From assembly GCF_001189295.1 (NCBI RefSeq), contig NZ_CP012159.1:9408501-9472500 (forward strand): DNA of 64,000 nt, read 5' to 3'. This DNA is from Chondromyces crocatus. Lineage in GTDB: Bacteria; Myxococcota_A; Polyangia; Polyangiales; Polyangiaceae. Shown one piece after another: positions 26,163-34,106 of this stretch (the stretch's first letter is position 1; each line of letters begins with the position of its first letter). Below the pieces are notes generated by a model. That model did not search any database. It was not told the DNA's origin and saw only the letters and a list, made by a program, of their open reading frames with translations. The position numbers and the translations under genes are program-made.

Positions 26163-27362
26163 ATGCGCATCTTCTTTCGATCGCTTCCGCTCGTCCTCGT
26201 CCTCGGCCTGGGGCCGCTGGCTGCCTGCGGAGGCTCGGACACCGACGGCAGTGGGGGCAGCGGCGCGTCGACCAGCTCGCAATCGTCCAGCGGCGGGGCT
26301 GGCGGTACGGGAGGCGACGGGGGGAGCGCCGGCACGGGCGGTGACGGTGGCAGCGGGGGGAACGGCGGCGATGGCGGCAGTGGTGGCGGCAGCGCAGAGG
26401 TGCCGCCCGAGCTGACGTTCACCGACCCGCCCGTCGACAACCTGGCGGATGGGGTGAAGTTCGCCGAGGCGGTCCCGTATGGCGACGATCCGCGGCAGGT
26501 GATGGACGTGTTCCTGCCCGAGTCCAGCGCGCCGACGGGCGCGATCTTCTTCTTCCACGGGGGCGGCTTCGTGGGCGGGAGCCGCACGTCGGCCTACTCG
26601 GGGAACGCGAGCGCGCTGCGGCGCGTGACGAGTGAGGGGGTGGCGTTCATCACGGTGGATTACCGGCTGCTCCAGGCGGCCGGCGTGGAGACGGAGGGGG
26701 TGATCAAGAGCCTGCGGGATGCGCAGCGGTCGCTGCAGTTCGTGCGGCGCTGGGCGGGCGTGTTCAACGTCGACCCGGCCCGGGTCGCGGTGTACGGCAG
26801 CTCGGCGGGCGCCGGGACCAGCTTGTGGCTCGCGTACCACGACGACATGGCCGTCGCGGGGGGCGCGGATCGGATCGCGCAGGAGAGCAGCCGCCCGCGC
26901 GCCGCCGCGGCCCTGGCGACGCAGTCGACGTACGACGTCATGCGCTGGGCGCCGGACGTCTTCGCCAGCACGTACCCCTATGTGTCCAACGAACTTCTGC
27001 TCGGGCAGGCGGCGCTCCGGCAGATGGTGGTCCAGTTCTACGGTCTCGACGGCGCGCTGGTCGACAACGCGAACGCCCTCCGGGCCGCACTCGAGACGCC
27101 CGAGCTGGTCGCCTACCGCGCCGATGTCGACATGCTCGACCTGCTGTCCGCCGACGATCCGGGCACGTTCGTGAACAACACGGGCGCCAACAACGCGCCG
27201 GTCGACCCGGGCTTCGATCTCTTGCACCACCCGCTCCACGCCCGGACGCTCCTGGAGCGCGCCGGCGCAGTGGGCGCCGACTTCGACGCCGACATCCCTG
27301 CATTCAACGTGGATTCGCCGACCACCGCCATGGACTTCCTGCTGGACCAGGTCGCGCAATGA
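26163..27362 (+). CDS. Lipidated alpha/beta-hydrolase (esterase/lipase type)
   Basis: 399 residues from the ATG at 26,163; a lipobox LAAC places the lipid on about Cys22. A ~60-residue Gly/Ser linker separates the anchor from the enzyme. The catalytic domain has the HGGG oxyanion-hole motif (IFFFHGGGFVGGS) and the nucleophile elbow GSSAG (about residue 215, in VAVYGSSAGAGTSLWLAYHD), typical of the hormone-sensitive-lipase/carboxylesterase group. The catalytic Asp and His cannot be assigned with certainty; a His-rich segment (DLLHHPLHARTLLERAG) lies near the C-terminus. Surface or periplasmic ester hydrolysis is likely; the substrate is unknown. Two terminator hairpins follow. Confidence 0.85.
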   Translation: MRIFFRSLPLVLVLGLGPLAACGGSDTDGSGGSGASTSSQSSSGGAGGTGGDGGSAGTGGDGGSGGNGGDGGSGGGSAEVPPELTFTDPPVDNLADGVKFAEAVPYGDDPRQVMDVFLPESSAPTGAIFFFHGGGFVGGSRTSAYSGNASALRRVTSEGVAFITVDYRLLQAAGVETEGVIKSLRDAQRSLQFVRRWAGVFNVDPARVAVYGSSAGAGTSLWLAYHDDMAVAGGADRIAQESSRPRAAAALATQSTYDVMRWAPDVFASTYPYVSNELLLGQAALRQMVVQFYGLDGALVDNANALRAALETPELVAYRADVDMLDLLSADDPGTFVNNTGANNAPVDPGFDLLHHPLHARTLLERAGAVGADFDADIPAFNVDSPTTAMDFLLDQVAQ

Positions 27363-27435
27363 GCAGAAGGGGCGTCACGCATTCTGCGCGCTGACGCCCG
27401 CCCTGGCAGAAGCAGGGCGAGACCGCATCGAAGAG

Positions 27436-27467
27436 GGCGCCACCCATGACGGGTCGTGGCGCCTTTT
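27436..27467 (+). terminator. Rho-independent terminator 1
   Basis: Stem GGCGCCAC / GTGGCGCC (27,436-27,443 with 27,456-27,463), 12-nt loop, followed by TTTT. It lies 73 bp downstream of the hydrolase stop and is the first of two near-identical units with a 42-bp period. Confidence 0.8.
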
Positions 27468-27477
27468 CATCGAAGAG

Positions 27478-27509
27478 GGCGCCACCCATGACGGGTCGTG
27501 GCGCTTTTT
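27478..27509 (+). terminator. Rho-independent terminator 2 (tandem duplicate)
   Basis: A second copy of the previous hairpin, shifted by 42 bp. One stem base pair is lost but the T-tract is longer: GCGCCAC / GTGGCGC followed by TTTTT (27,505-27,509). The two copies are otherwise nearly identical and include the leading ATCGAAGAGG. Confidence 0.8.
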
Positions 27510-27550
27510 CATTTCGACACTCGAGCCAGTCCAACCATCGCACCGCCTCG

Positions 27551-28180
27551 TCAGACCGCGGCTGACGAGGGTCCACGTGAACGGCATGTGTCGAAGTAGT
27601 GGTTCTCGCCTTCATCGTCGTGCTCGCTCATCAACATGAGGCCAGCGTCCGAGAGGACGGCCTTGTACTCCTCGGCCCCCAGGGAGAGCGATTGACGGCC
27701 CGTCAGCACGTCGGTCCAGGCGCACTTCTGCGCCGGGGAGGTGAACAGAAACCTGCCGCCGGCATTCAATGCCAACCCGACCTTGTGAAGGGTGGCGCGT
27801 TGCACGTCGGCGGGCAGCAGGAACATCAAGCCCACCGCGATCACGCCGTCGAATGTTCGCTCGAAAAAACGGGAGTGCTCGATGGCTTCGCAGGCGAGAG
27901 GCGCATGAGGGAACCGACGACGAAATGCCGCAGCCAGCGTCGGCGAGCCATCGATTCCATGAACTGCGAATCCTTCGTCGATCAGTGCCTCCGCAATGGG
28001 CACGCCGGCTCCGCAGCCGAGGTCGAGGATTGCCCCACCTCGGGGGAGCGTTCGAGCCCACGTTCGGACCGTGGCGACACCGATGCTCGATGACGCTCGC
28101 CGCCGTACGAACTCCGGGGCGACGGCCTCGTAGCCGCTGGATGGGTCGCCGATGCCCGGTTCCTTCCTCGCTGTGCTCAC
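27551..28180 (-). CDS. Class I SAM-dependent methyltransferase
   Basis: 209 residues from a GTG at 28,180 with GGAAAG eight bases upstream; a longer TTG start at 28,228 is less likely. The SAM motif I is ILDLGCGAGVPIAEALID, followed by the acidic strand-2 end (VHGIDGSP) and the motif IV/V region (FERTFDGVIAVGLMFLLP, LNAGGRFLFTSP). It belongs to the UbiE/methyltransf_11-type small-molecule enzymes. The N-terminal DPSSGYEAVAPEFVRRRASS is common in such enzymes. Cytoplasmic; substrate unknown. It converges with the hydrolase gene across the terminators and lies 78 bp from lipoprotein copy 4. Confidence 0.87.
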   Translation of the reverse strand: MSTARKEPGIGDPSSGYEAVAPEFVRRRASSSIGVATVRTWARTLPRGGAILDLGCGAGVPIAEALIDEGFAVHGIDGSPTLAAAFRRRFPHAPLACEAIEHSRFFERTFDGVIAVGLMFLLPADVQRATLHKVGLALNAGGRFLFTSPAQKCAWTDVLTGRQSLSLGAEEYKAVLSDAGLMLMSEHDDEGENHYFDTCRSRGPSSAAV

Positions 28181-28258
28181 GGTGTTCTTTCCGCGGGCCA
28201 ACGTGGCGGAAGGGTTGCGCAAGGGCAAGGCGCAGGGCGTGAGGGCCGAGGCGCGCGG

Positions 28259-28912
28259 CTAGGGCGTGAGCGGGATGGCGATCGGACCATCGAGCGTGGG
28301 GAGTTCGAAGTCGACCGAGACCCAGCGGGGGGAGACGTCTTCCTCGGCGTCGGCCGCCGTGGCGTAGACGGGGACGCGGAGGCGGTAGCGGGCCGCAGGA
28401 GCGGTCGAGGTGTCGACGCAAAAACACCCGGCGGCGTTGGTATCGGTGCGATGGAGCTGGCCTTTCCACACCCGCGTGAGCTGGCCTCGAGGCGGGAGTT
28501 CCTCGGCCGCCATCAAGCAGGGAATGCAGGAAATGCAGTCCTGCGAAGGCTCGGCGGAGCAGGCGATGGCGCACGGGGGGTGCACGGGGAGGCGCTGGGT
28601 GTAGCCGTCGGCGCAACCGAGGATGTCGTAGCGGAGGTGGCACTCTTCCCGCAGGTAGAGCGGGGTGTCGCCAGGGTTCGTCAGCGTGAAGGTGACGCCG
28701 AGGGTGGGGTCGCCGCCCGTGTCGCCGAGGCATTCGGGCGGGAGCTGGCCACCTTGGCCGCCGCTGCCGCCGACGCCGGTGGTGCTGGGGCCGTTGCCGC
28801 CGCTGCCCGTGAGTCCGCCGCCCTGGCCATCGACGTCCACGGAGCCGTCGCAGGCCGTGGCGAGCAGGAGGAGTGTCACCACGCCGGAGACCGCTTGTCG
28901 CAAGCTCTTCAT
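28259..28912 (-). CDS. Ten-cysteine lipoprotein family, copy 4
   Basis: 217 residues from the ATG at 28,912, six bases after AGGAGG; an upstream ATG overlaps the ribosome site. Signal with lipobox-like LLATAC, a Gly-rich linker (GGNGPSTTGVGGSGGQGG), then the cysteine domain with the same x29/x8/x13/x3/x7/x2/x2/x30/x1 spacing as copies 1-3. Words are PGDTPLYL, GCADGYTQRL, APAARYRLRVPVYA and SPRWVSVDFELP. The last motif is CFC followed by Val rather than His. It forms a second cluster with copy 5, 14 kb from copies 1-3 and on the same strand, separated from them by the rhs locus. Confidence 0.82.
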   Translation of the reverse strand: MKSLRQAVSGVVTLLLLATACDGSVDVDGQGGGLTGSGGNGPSTTGVGGSGGQGGQLPPECLGDTGGDPTLGVTFTLTNPGDTPLYLREECHLRYDILGCADGYTQRLPVHPPCAIACSAEPSQDCISCIPCLMAAEELPPRGQLTRVWKGQLHRTDTNAAGCFCVDTSTAPAARYRLRVPVYATAADAEEDVSPRWVSVDFELPTLDGPIAIPLTP

Positions 28913-29015
28913 GTCCATCCTCCTGCCCGAGCGCACATCACGCCTCCGGGAGGCTACCGCGCCCAGCAGGGGTGCCGTGTGATTTCCGGGTCGGCAGAAC
29001 GGGCGTGGGCGCAGG

Positions 29016-29711
29016 TCAGGGGGTCGCTCGAGGGGTGAGCGAGAGGGTGATCGAGCCGCCAACCTGGGGCAGCTCGAAGTCGCCCGAGACCCAGCGGGGA
29101 GCGACGTCCTGCTCGGCGTCGGCCGCGGTGGCATAGACGGGGACGCGGAGGAGGTAGCGGGCGGCGGGCGCCTGGAGGGTGTTGTGGCAGGTGCAGTTCT
29201 CGGCGTCGGCGCCGAAGGTGAAATACGTTCCCTTCCACGTCACGGCGTGCTCCGTCTGGGGGCCGATCTCGGCCGCGGTCGGCGCACAGGGTTCGCACTG
29301 GGTGCAGCCGGGATAGGGGTCGGCGGAACACTCCGCGCTGCACGAGGCGAACAGGGACAGCGTCCGGGGCTCGCCGTCGGGGCACGCGTCGATGCGGAGG
29401 AGGCCGCGCTCGCAGTCGTTCCGGAGGTAGACGGGGGTGTCGCCGCCGTTCTCCAGATGGAAGATGACGCCGAGGGTGGTGTCGGCGCCCGAGTTGCTCC
29501 GGCACGCGAGCGGGATCTGTCCGTCATCGCCGCCTGCGCCGCCTGCGCCGCCTGCGCCTCCGCTGCCTCCAGGCCCCGCGGTGGTGGGCGACTCGCCGCC
29601 GGTGGGCTCGACGTTCACGTCACCGCCGCACGCCGCGATGACAAGGCTGCACGCCGCGAGGGCGAGGAGAAGGGTCGCTGCGATGGGTGTCGCTCGCTGG
29701 CGGGTGCTCAT
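29016..29711 (-). CDS. Ten-cysteine lipoprotein family, copy 5
   Basis: 231 residues; ATG at 29,711 with GGAAGG upstream. Lipobox-like LVIAAC, a long Gly/Ala linker, then the ten-cysteine domain. The spacing matches the other copies except for one extra residue between the second and third cysteines (x9), and CADG is replaced by CPDG. Other words: GGDTPVYL, WKGTYFTFG, CTCHNT, APAARYLLRVPVYA and PRWVSGDFELP. It is tandem with copy 4 (103-bp gap) and upstream of it. An exported lipoprotein is the safe conclusion; function unknown. Confidence 0.82.
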   Translation of the reverse strand: MSTRQRATPIAATLLLALAACSLVIAACGGDVNVEPTGGESPTTAGPGGSGGAGGAGGAGGDDGQIPLACRSNSGADTTLGVIFHLENGGDTPVYLRNDCERGLLRIDACPDGEPRTLSLFASCSAECSADPYPGCTQCEPCAPTAAEIGPQTEHAVTWKGTYFTFGADAENCTCHNTLQAPAARYLLRVPVYATAADAEQDVAPRWVSGDFELPQVGGSITLSLTPRATP

Positions 29712-29843
29712 GTCCGTTCACCTTCCAAGGCCGCTCGCTCGAAGGATACCTGCCGGAGGTCGTTGCGACCATCGTCCGGGTGGCGACTTCGATCGTCGGG
29801 GCGTCGGGGTGCACGACGCGGAGGGCGCAGTCATCAGGGCTCC

Positions 29844-29897
29844 CTCAGCGCTTCGCTCGCCGTGCGGCCCCTCAGCGCTTCGCTCGCTGCGCGGCCA
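29844..29897. repeat. 27-bp tandem duplication across a stop codon
   Basis: Two 27-bp copies at 29,844 and 29,871 sharing CTCAGCGCTTCGCTCG and a CGGCC end. The second copy contains the stop codon and last codons of the STAS-like gene; the first is untranslated. Confidence 0.7.
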
Positions 29898-30345
29898 CCC
29901 AGGCGCGGGCGTCGCGCTCGCGGTCGACGCAGACCGGCTTCGGTTTGCCCAGGGCGCGACCACGCAGGAGCCAGCCGGCCATCGTCGCGAGCTTGGCCAC
30001 GAGCTGTTGCTCGAAGGTGCCGCCGAAGAGGGTGAGGCCGGCGTACTGCGGGGGGAGCTGGCGCATGCCGCTCAGACGCCGAGCGCCGGGGGTGATGCGT
30101 CCGATGGTGGCCAGGTCGATGAGCAGGTAGGCGCGCTCCCGGGTGATGGCGAAGGCTTCAAAGGCGTCGAGGATGAGGGCAACGTCGCGCTCGTCGAGGT
30201 CGCCACCGAAGCGCACGGTGCAGGTGTCGGGGTCTTCGAGCTCGACGTGGTGCGCGCCGAGCTGGAGGGTCCTCGCCGGTCGAGCCGTCGACGGGGGCGC
30301 GTCGCCCGGATCGAGGCCGCGCGGCTCCCTCCTGCCCATCGTCAT
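29872..30345 (-). CDS. STAS/SpoIIAA-like domain protein
   Basis: 157 residues. After a ~30-residue disordered N-terminus the protein resembles a small STAS-like alpha/beta domain. Strands HVELEDPDTCTVRFGGDLD and AYLLIDLATIGRITPGARR alternate with helices (ERDVALILDAFEAFAI, FEQQLVAKLATMAGWLL). Myxobacteria have many such stand-alone proteins, thought to be regulatory or partner-binding; no phosphorylatable Ser/Thr motif can be assigned here. Cytoplasmic. An alternative ATG lies two codons downstream. A 320-bp gene-free region precedes it. The fold assignment is tentative. Confidence 0.7.
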   Translation of the reverse strand: MTMGRREPRGLDPGDAPPSTARPARTLQLGAHHVELEDPDTCTVRFGGDLDERDVALILDAFEAFAITRERAYLLIDLATIGRITPGARRLSGMRQLPPQYAGLTLFGGTFEQQLVAKLATMAGWLLRGRALGKPKPVCVDRERDARAWVAAQRAKR

Positions 30346-30665
30346 GGGCGACCAGCGCGCTGGGGCTCGACATCCATGGGCTCAGAAAAGCACGGCGCGC
30401 CATGTCATGCGCAAGAAGGTGCGGAGGCCGTGGGGGGGACAACGGGGATGGGTCTTCGGCTCGCCGGGTCGCCAGGAGCATGGCAGGTCGCAAACGCGAA
30501 GGGTGGAAGCGCGAGAGCGAGCACGACGCTTCGAGGCGAGCGACGTGCTTCCAGGCGAGCGACGTGCTTCCAGGCGAGCGACGTGTTGCCAGGTGAGCGA
30601 CGTGTTGCCAGGCGAGCGACGTGTTGCCAGGTGAGCGACGTGCTTCCAGGCGAGCGACGCACGGG
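30346..30665. other. 320-bp intergenic region with 19-bp repeats
   Basis: No coding signal. The second half is the 19-bp tandem repeat described separately; the first half (30,346-30,530) shows nothing recognisable. Confidence 0.6.
30541..30660. repeat. 19-bp tandem repeat at the 3' end of the GH13 gene
   Basis: CGACGTG-type units begin at 30,541, 30,560, 30,579, 30,598, 30,617, 30,636 and 30,655, exactly 19 bp apart. The unit is CGACGTGCTTCCAGGCGAG with a TTGCCAGGTGAG variant. The array ends 5 bp from the stop codon of the GH13 gene. There are no unique spacers and it is not coding. Confidence 0.9.
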
Positions 30666-32978
30666 TCAGGGGGCGAGGATCTTGGCGCTGCGGGCAGGGA
30701 CGGCGACGTCGATGGTGCCGTTGGCCTGGACGGTGACGCTGGCACCACCGAGAGCGTCGTGGAGGACGGTGCCCGGGGTGAAGCCGAGGGTCCCCTGGAC
30801 GGGAGCGCTCAGGGTCTCGCCGCCGGCAGCGCTGGTGAGGGCGACGATGGCGGCCTGGCCAGGGGCCATGCGGCGGCCGAAGATGAGGGTGTCCTCCGTG
30901 GCGGCGAGGGAGACGTAGTCACCGCGGCGGAGGGGGAGGAGGTTCTTGCGGGCGGTGCCGAGCTTGCGGACGAAGGCGAGGGTCTCGGCTTCGCGGGCGT
31001 CGAGCTGGTCGTCGGTGCGCCACATGAGGCGGTTGTTGGGGTCGGCGCCGCCCCACTGGCCGTACTCGTCGCCGTAGTAGAGCAGCGGGGCGCCCGGGAG
31101 GTTCAGCACCCAGGCGAGGCCGATGCGGGTGCGCCAGTAGGGCTCGTCGTCGGTGGGGGCCTCGGCGGTGTTGCTCCACTGGTTGCCAGGGATGCCGCGC
31201 TCTCCCTCGGCACGGTAGCTGGCGTAGGTAGTGAAGCGTGGCGTGTCGTGGCTGCCGATGTACGGGGTCATGATCGCGTCAGGGCCCCATCGGTCGAGGA
31301 CTTGTTCCGTCCAGTATTCGGCGTGGAGCATGCCGCGCTGTCCCCACGCGAAGGTCTGGTAGGCGACGCCGTGGTAGAGGACGAAGTCGAACTGGCCATC
31401 GAGGCCGTGGGGGCCGACGTACTTCGCGATGGTGTCGTAGTTCTGGTCGTTGCAGGGGTCGGCGCAGTCGTTCCAGCCCATGGCGGTCTCGCCCATGAGG
31501 AAGTAGCGGGTGCCGCCGGGCTCGAACTTCTCGCGGACGGCGGCGGCGAGGTTCCGGGTGGAGACCTCTTCGACGTGCTTCACGGCGTCGACGCGGAGGC
31601 CGTCGAGATCGAACTCGTCGAGCCACCAGAGGGCGTCGTCGATGAAGGCGGCGGCGGACTCGGAGTTCGAGAAGTTGATGTCGGGCATGTAGTCGGCGAA
31701 GCGGCACTCGAGGGCCTTCTCCGTCCAGTCACAGCCGTCGGTGCCGCAGATGCAGCCCTCGCGGAACCACTCGGGGTGCGAGGTCACGTACTCGTGCTCG
31801 GCGTGGACGTGGTTGATGACGTAGTCCTGGAGGATGCGGATGCCGTGCGCGTGGGCGGTGCGGACGAGGTCGTGGAGGGCCTGGGCACCGCCGAGGCGGG
31901 GGTCGACTTCGCGGGCGCTGATGGGCCAGTAGCCGTGGTAGCCGGTGACGTAGTGCACGCCGTCGGCGGCCATGAAGGCGCCGTCGGGGTTGGTCTGGAA
32001 GGGGGTGAGCCAGATGGCGCGGATGCCCAGCGCGTCGAGCTTTCCTTCGGCGATGGAGCGGGTGAGGCCGATGAGGTCGCCGCCCATCCAGTCGCCGCGT
32101 GGATCGGCGAGGGGGGTGACGGGGGCGTTGTTGCTGGTGTCGCCGTCGCGGTAGCGGTCGGTGAGGACCATGTAGACGAGGGCGTCCTTCCAGGAGAACG
32201 CCTCTTCCTCGATCCAGAAGACGAGAAGCAGGGGCTCGCCCTGGCAGCCAGTGCGGGTGCGGGGGTGGAGGACGACGCGGTACTTGCCGTCGTCGAGGCC
32301 AGCGATCTGGATGGCGACGTTGCCGCTCTCGTCGATGGTGATCTCGGAGGCGTCGAGGGCGCGGGCTTCGCCGTCGTGCTCCAGGGTGGCCTCGAAGCCT
32401 TCGGGCGAGGGGCCGGCGCCTTCGCTGCCGTCGACGTAGGCGAGCTTCGCGGTGTACGTGCCCTGTCCCGGCGCCGTGCGCGCGGGCGTGCTGGTGTCGA
32501 CGGCCAGGGTGGGGGCGCGGCAGTCGCGCACCTGGACGGCGGAGTTCTCGATGCCATCGACGTACTTGCGCCGTCCCTGGGCCGGGTCGAGCTCCCAGTG
32601 GGTCTGCCCACCCTTGTCGTAGATGACCTTGTAGGCGTGTAGTCCGGGTGGCAGTTCGAGGTCGGCCGTGTAGGTGCCGCTGCCGGTGACGGTGAGCGGG
32701 GTCGCCGTCTCCAGCTCCCAGCCGTTCCACTCGCCCGCGATGCGCGGGTTGGTGGCGCCGAGCGGGAGCCTGGTTTCGACGTGGATCTTGCACTCGGACG
32801 ACCCGCCACACGCGCTCGCGCCGCCCTGCCCGCCATCCCCTCCGGTCCCCGGTGTTCCGGTGGAGGTCGTGGTCGGACCCGCGCCGCTCCCGCCCCCGCC
32901 ATCGTCGTCGCCACAGGAGGCGGCGACCCCCGTGAGAAAAAGGGGAAGGAGGAACAGCGCGGTGAAAGGGCGACGCAT
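30666..32978 (-). CDS. Secreted/lipidated GH13 alpha-amylase-family enzyme
   Basis: 770 residues. The signal ends VAASC, followed by a Gly/Thr linker. A CBM48-like beta domain comes next (NPRIAGEWNGWELETATPL, LHAYKVIYDKGGQTHWELDP), then a second strand-rich module, then the GH13 barrel. All four GH13 motifs are present: region I QDYVINHVH, region II LDGLRVDAVKHV with the nucleophile Asp, region III FLMGETAMG with the acid/base Glu, and region IV YIGSHDTPRF. A C-terminal beta domain closes the protein. It should hydrolyse or transfer alpha-glucans outside the cytoplasm; the exact specificity is not readable. A cysteine pair near CICGTDGCDW may be a disulfide-bonded or metal-binding loop. Confidence 0.93.
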   Translation of the reverse strand: MRRPFTALFLLPLFLTGVAASCGDDDGGGGSGAGPTTTSTGTPGTGGDGGQGGASACGGSSECKIHVETRLPLGATNPRIAGEWNGWELETATPLTVTGSGTYTADLELPPGLHAYKVIYDKGGQTHWELDPAQGRRKYVDGIENSAVQVRDCRAPTLAVDTSTPARTAPGQGTYTAKLAYVDGSEGAGPSPEGFEATLEHDGEARALDASEITIDESGNVAIQIAGLDDGKYRVVLHPRTRTGCQGEPLLLVFWIEEEAFSWKDALVYMVLTDRYRDGDTSNNAPVTPLADPRGDWMGGDLIGLTRSIAEGKLDALGIRAIWLTPFQTNPDGAFMAADGVHYVTGYHGYWPISAREVDPRLGGAQALHDLVRTAHAHGIRILQDYVINHVHAEHEYVTSHPEWFREGCICGTDGCDWTEKALECRFADYMPDINFSNSESAAAFIDDALWWLDEFDLDGLRVDAVKHVEEVSTRNLAAAVREKFEPGGTRYFLMGETAMGWNDCADPCNDQNYDTIAKYVGPHGLDGQFDFVLYHGVAYQTFAWGQRGMLHAEYWTEQVLDRWGPDAIMTPYIGSHDTPRFTTYASYRAEGERGIPGNQWSNTAEAPTDDEPYWRTRIGLAWVLNLPGAPLLYYGDEYGQWGGADPNNRLMWRTDDQLDAREAETLAFVRKLGTARKNLLPLRRGDYVSLAATEDTLIFGRRMAPGQAAIVALTSAAGGETLSAPVQGTLGFTPGTVLHDALGGASVTVQANGTIDVAVPARSAKILAP

Positions 32979-33080
32979 GGGTGCGGAAGGCTAGCCCACG
33001 CGACAGGGTCATGTCAGCCTCGCGCCATGCGAGCGCCCCTCTGGGGAGGGCAGGAGGACGCTCCGCTTCAGGAGAATGGC

Positions 33081-33920
33081 ATGAAGGTTTATGGCGTGAT
33101 CGGGCTTTTGCTTGGGGCGATGTCGCTGTTCGTGGGCTGCAGCTCCGACGACGATGGGGGTGCGGGAGGCAACACGGGAGAGGGCGGCAGCGGCGGCGAG
33201 GGCGGCGGCACCGTGGAGTGCTCGCCGGATCCGGACACGAGCGTGACGGATGTGAGCGGGACCTGGGCTCTCCTCCAGGTGGGCTCCATGCAGGTGCAGG
33301 CGCAGGGCTTCGCGGAGCCGTTCACCAACCGGATCGTCGATCTGCTGCTCGTCGTGCAGACCCAGAGCGGCGACAAGGTGACGATGAACGCGCAGTACTG
33401 CGATCACTTCACCGAGGACCCGGACTCGGTGGTGAAGGCGACGATCCCCGAGGCGTACCGGAACTCGCTGATGCCGGTGGTCCGGGTCGGGACGTTCGTG
33501 GACGGGCGCTTCGAGATGCCGGAGCTGGTCGAGGTGGTCGGCGCGGGCCTGAGCAGCTCGTCCGAGGCCCTCCCGACCACGCCGGACGATCCGCGGGTGC
33601 TCGATCAGGACGCGGACCAGAAGCCCGGTGTGACGATCCTGCTGAGCGGCTTCGTGGACGGCGAGGTCCACGTGGTGGAGCGGAAGAAGACGACGCTCGC
33701 GGGTGTCGCGCTGGCCGCGGATCAGATCGAGGGGACGACGGCGTTCTCGTCGGAGCAGAGCGTGGTGGACGCCATCCCGCAGAGCCTGATGGCCCAGGTG
33801 TCGTCGTCGGAGCAGTCGTCGGATCCCGAGGTCTGCAACAGCTACTTCAAGATGGTGCGCGTCGAGGCCTCGACGGACTGTGCCACCTTGCGCGCGCAGC
33901 GCGACACGCTGTTCGACTGA
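33081..33920 (+). CDS. Predicted lipoprotein of unknown function
   Basis: 279 residues from the ATG at 33,081 (GGAG six bases upstream). Signal with lipobox LFVGC and a Gly/Glu-rich linker (GGAGGNTGEGGSGGEGGG). The rest is a strand-rich domain beginning VTDVSGTWALLQVGSMQVQA and including DLLLVVQTQSGDKVTMNAQY, reminiscent of lipocalin-like envelope domains in which a short barrel opens with a G-x-W motif. That resemblance is weak. Two cysteines near the C-terminus (PEVCNSYF, STDCATL) may pair. It diverges from the GH13 gene (102-bp gap), so the two may share a control region. Confidence 0.75.
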   Translation: MKVYGVIGLLLGAMSLFVGCSSDDDGGAGGNTGEGGSGGEGGGTVECSPDPDTSVTDVSGTWALLQVGSMQVQAQGFAEPFTNRIVDLLLVVQTQSGDKVTMNAQYCDHFTEDPDSVVKATIPEAYRNSLMPVVRVGTFVDGRFEMPELVEVVGAGLSSSSEALPTTPDDPRVLDQDADQKPGVTILLSGFVDGEVHVVERKKTTLAGVALAADQIEGTTAFSSEQSVVDAIPQSLMAQVSSSEQSSDPEVCNSYFKMVRVEASTDCATLRAQRDTLFD

Positions 33921-34014
33921 TCCTCCCACCCGCGCCGCCGCGCTCCGCGGCGGCGCCACGCTCTCACCGACACGCCGCACTCACGCCTCACGCGCACACC
34001 TCATGCGCACGCAC

Positions 34015-34084
34015 GAGCGCCGTAGCTCACGAGCGCCGTGGCTCAGGAGCGCCGTAGCTCACGAGCGCCGTAGCTCACGAGCGC
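34015..34084. repeat. 16-bp tandem repeat between convergent genes
   Basis: GAGCGCCGTAGCTCAC units start at 34,015, 34,031, 34,047, 34,063 and 34,079, with single-base variants; the last is partial. The array ends 22 bp before the stop codon of the porin gene. Each unit contains partly self-complementary GAGC/GCTC words. Confidence 0.88.
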
Positions 34085-34106
34085 GCAAAGGCGTCCCCCC
34101 CTGCCC

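Noticed and set aside
30541..30660. CRISPR array or coding repeat
   Set aside because: The 19-bp period has no spacers and is not a multiple of three; it cannot encode a repeat peptide in one frame.
30621..32642. Plus-strand 673-codon frame
   Set aside because: Antisense to the GH13 gene, which has all four catalytic motifs; the frame is Val/Gly/Glu-rich with no domains.
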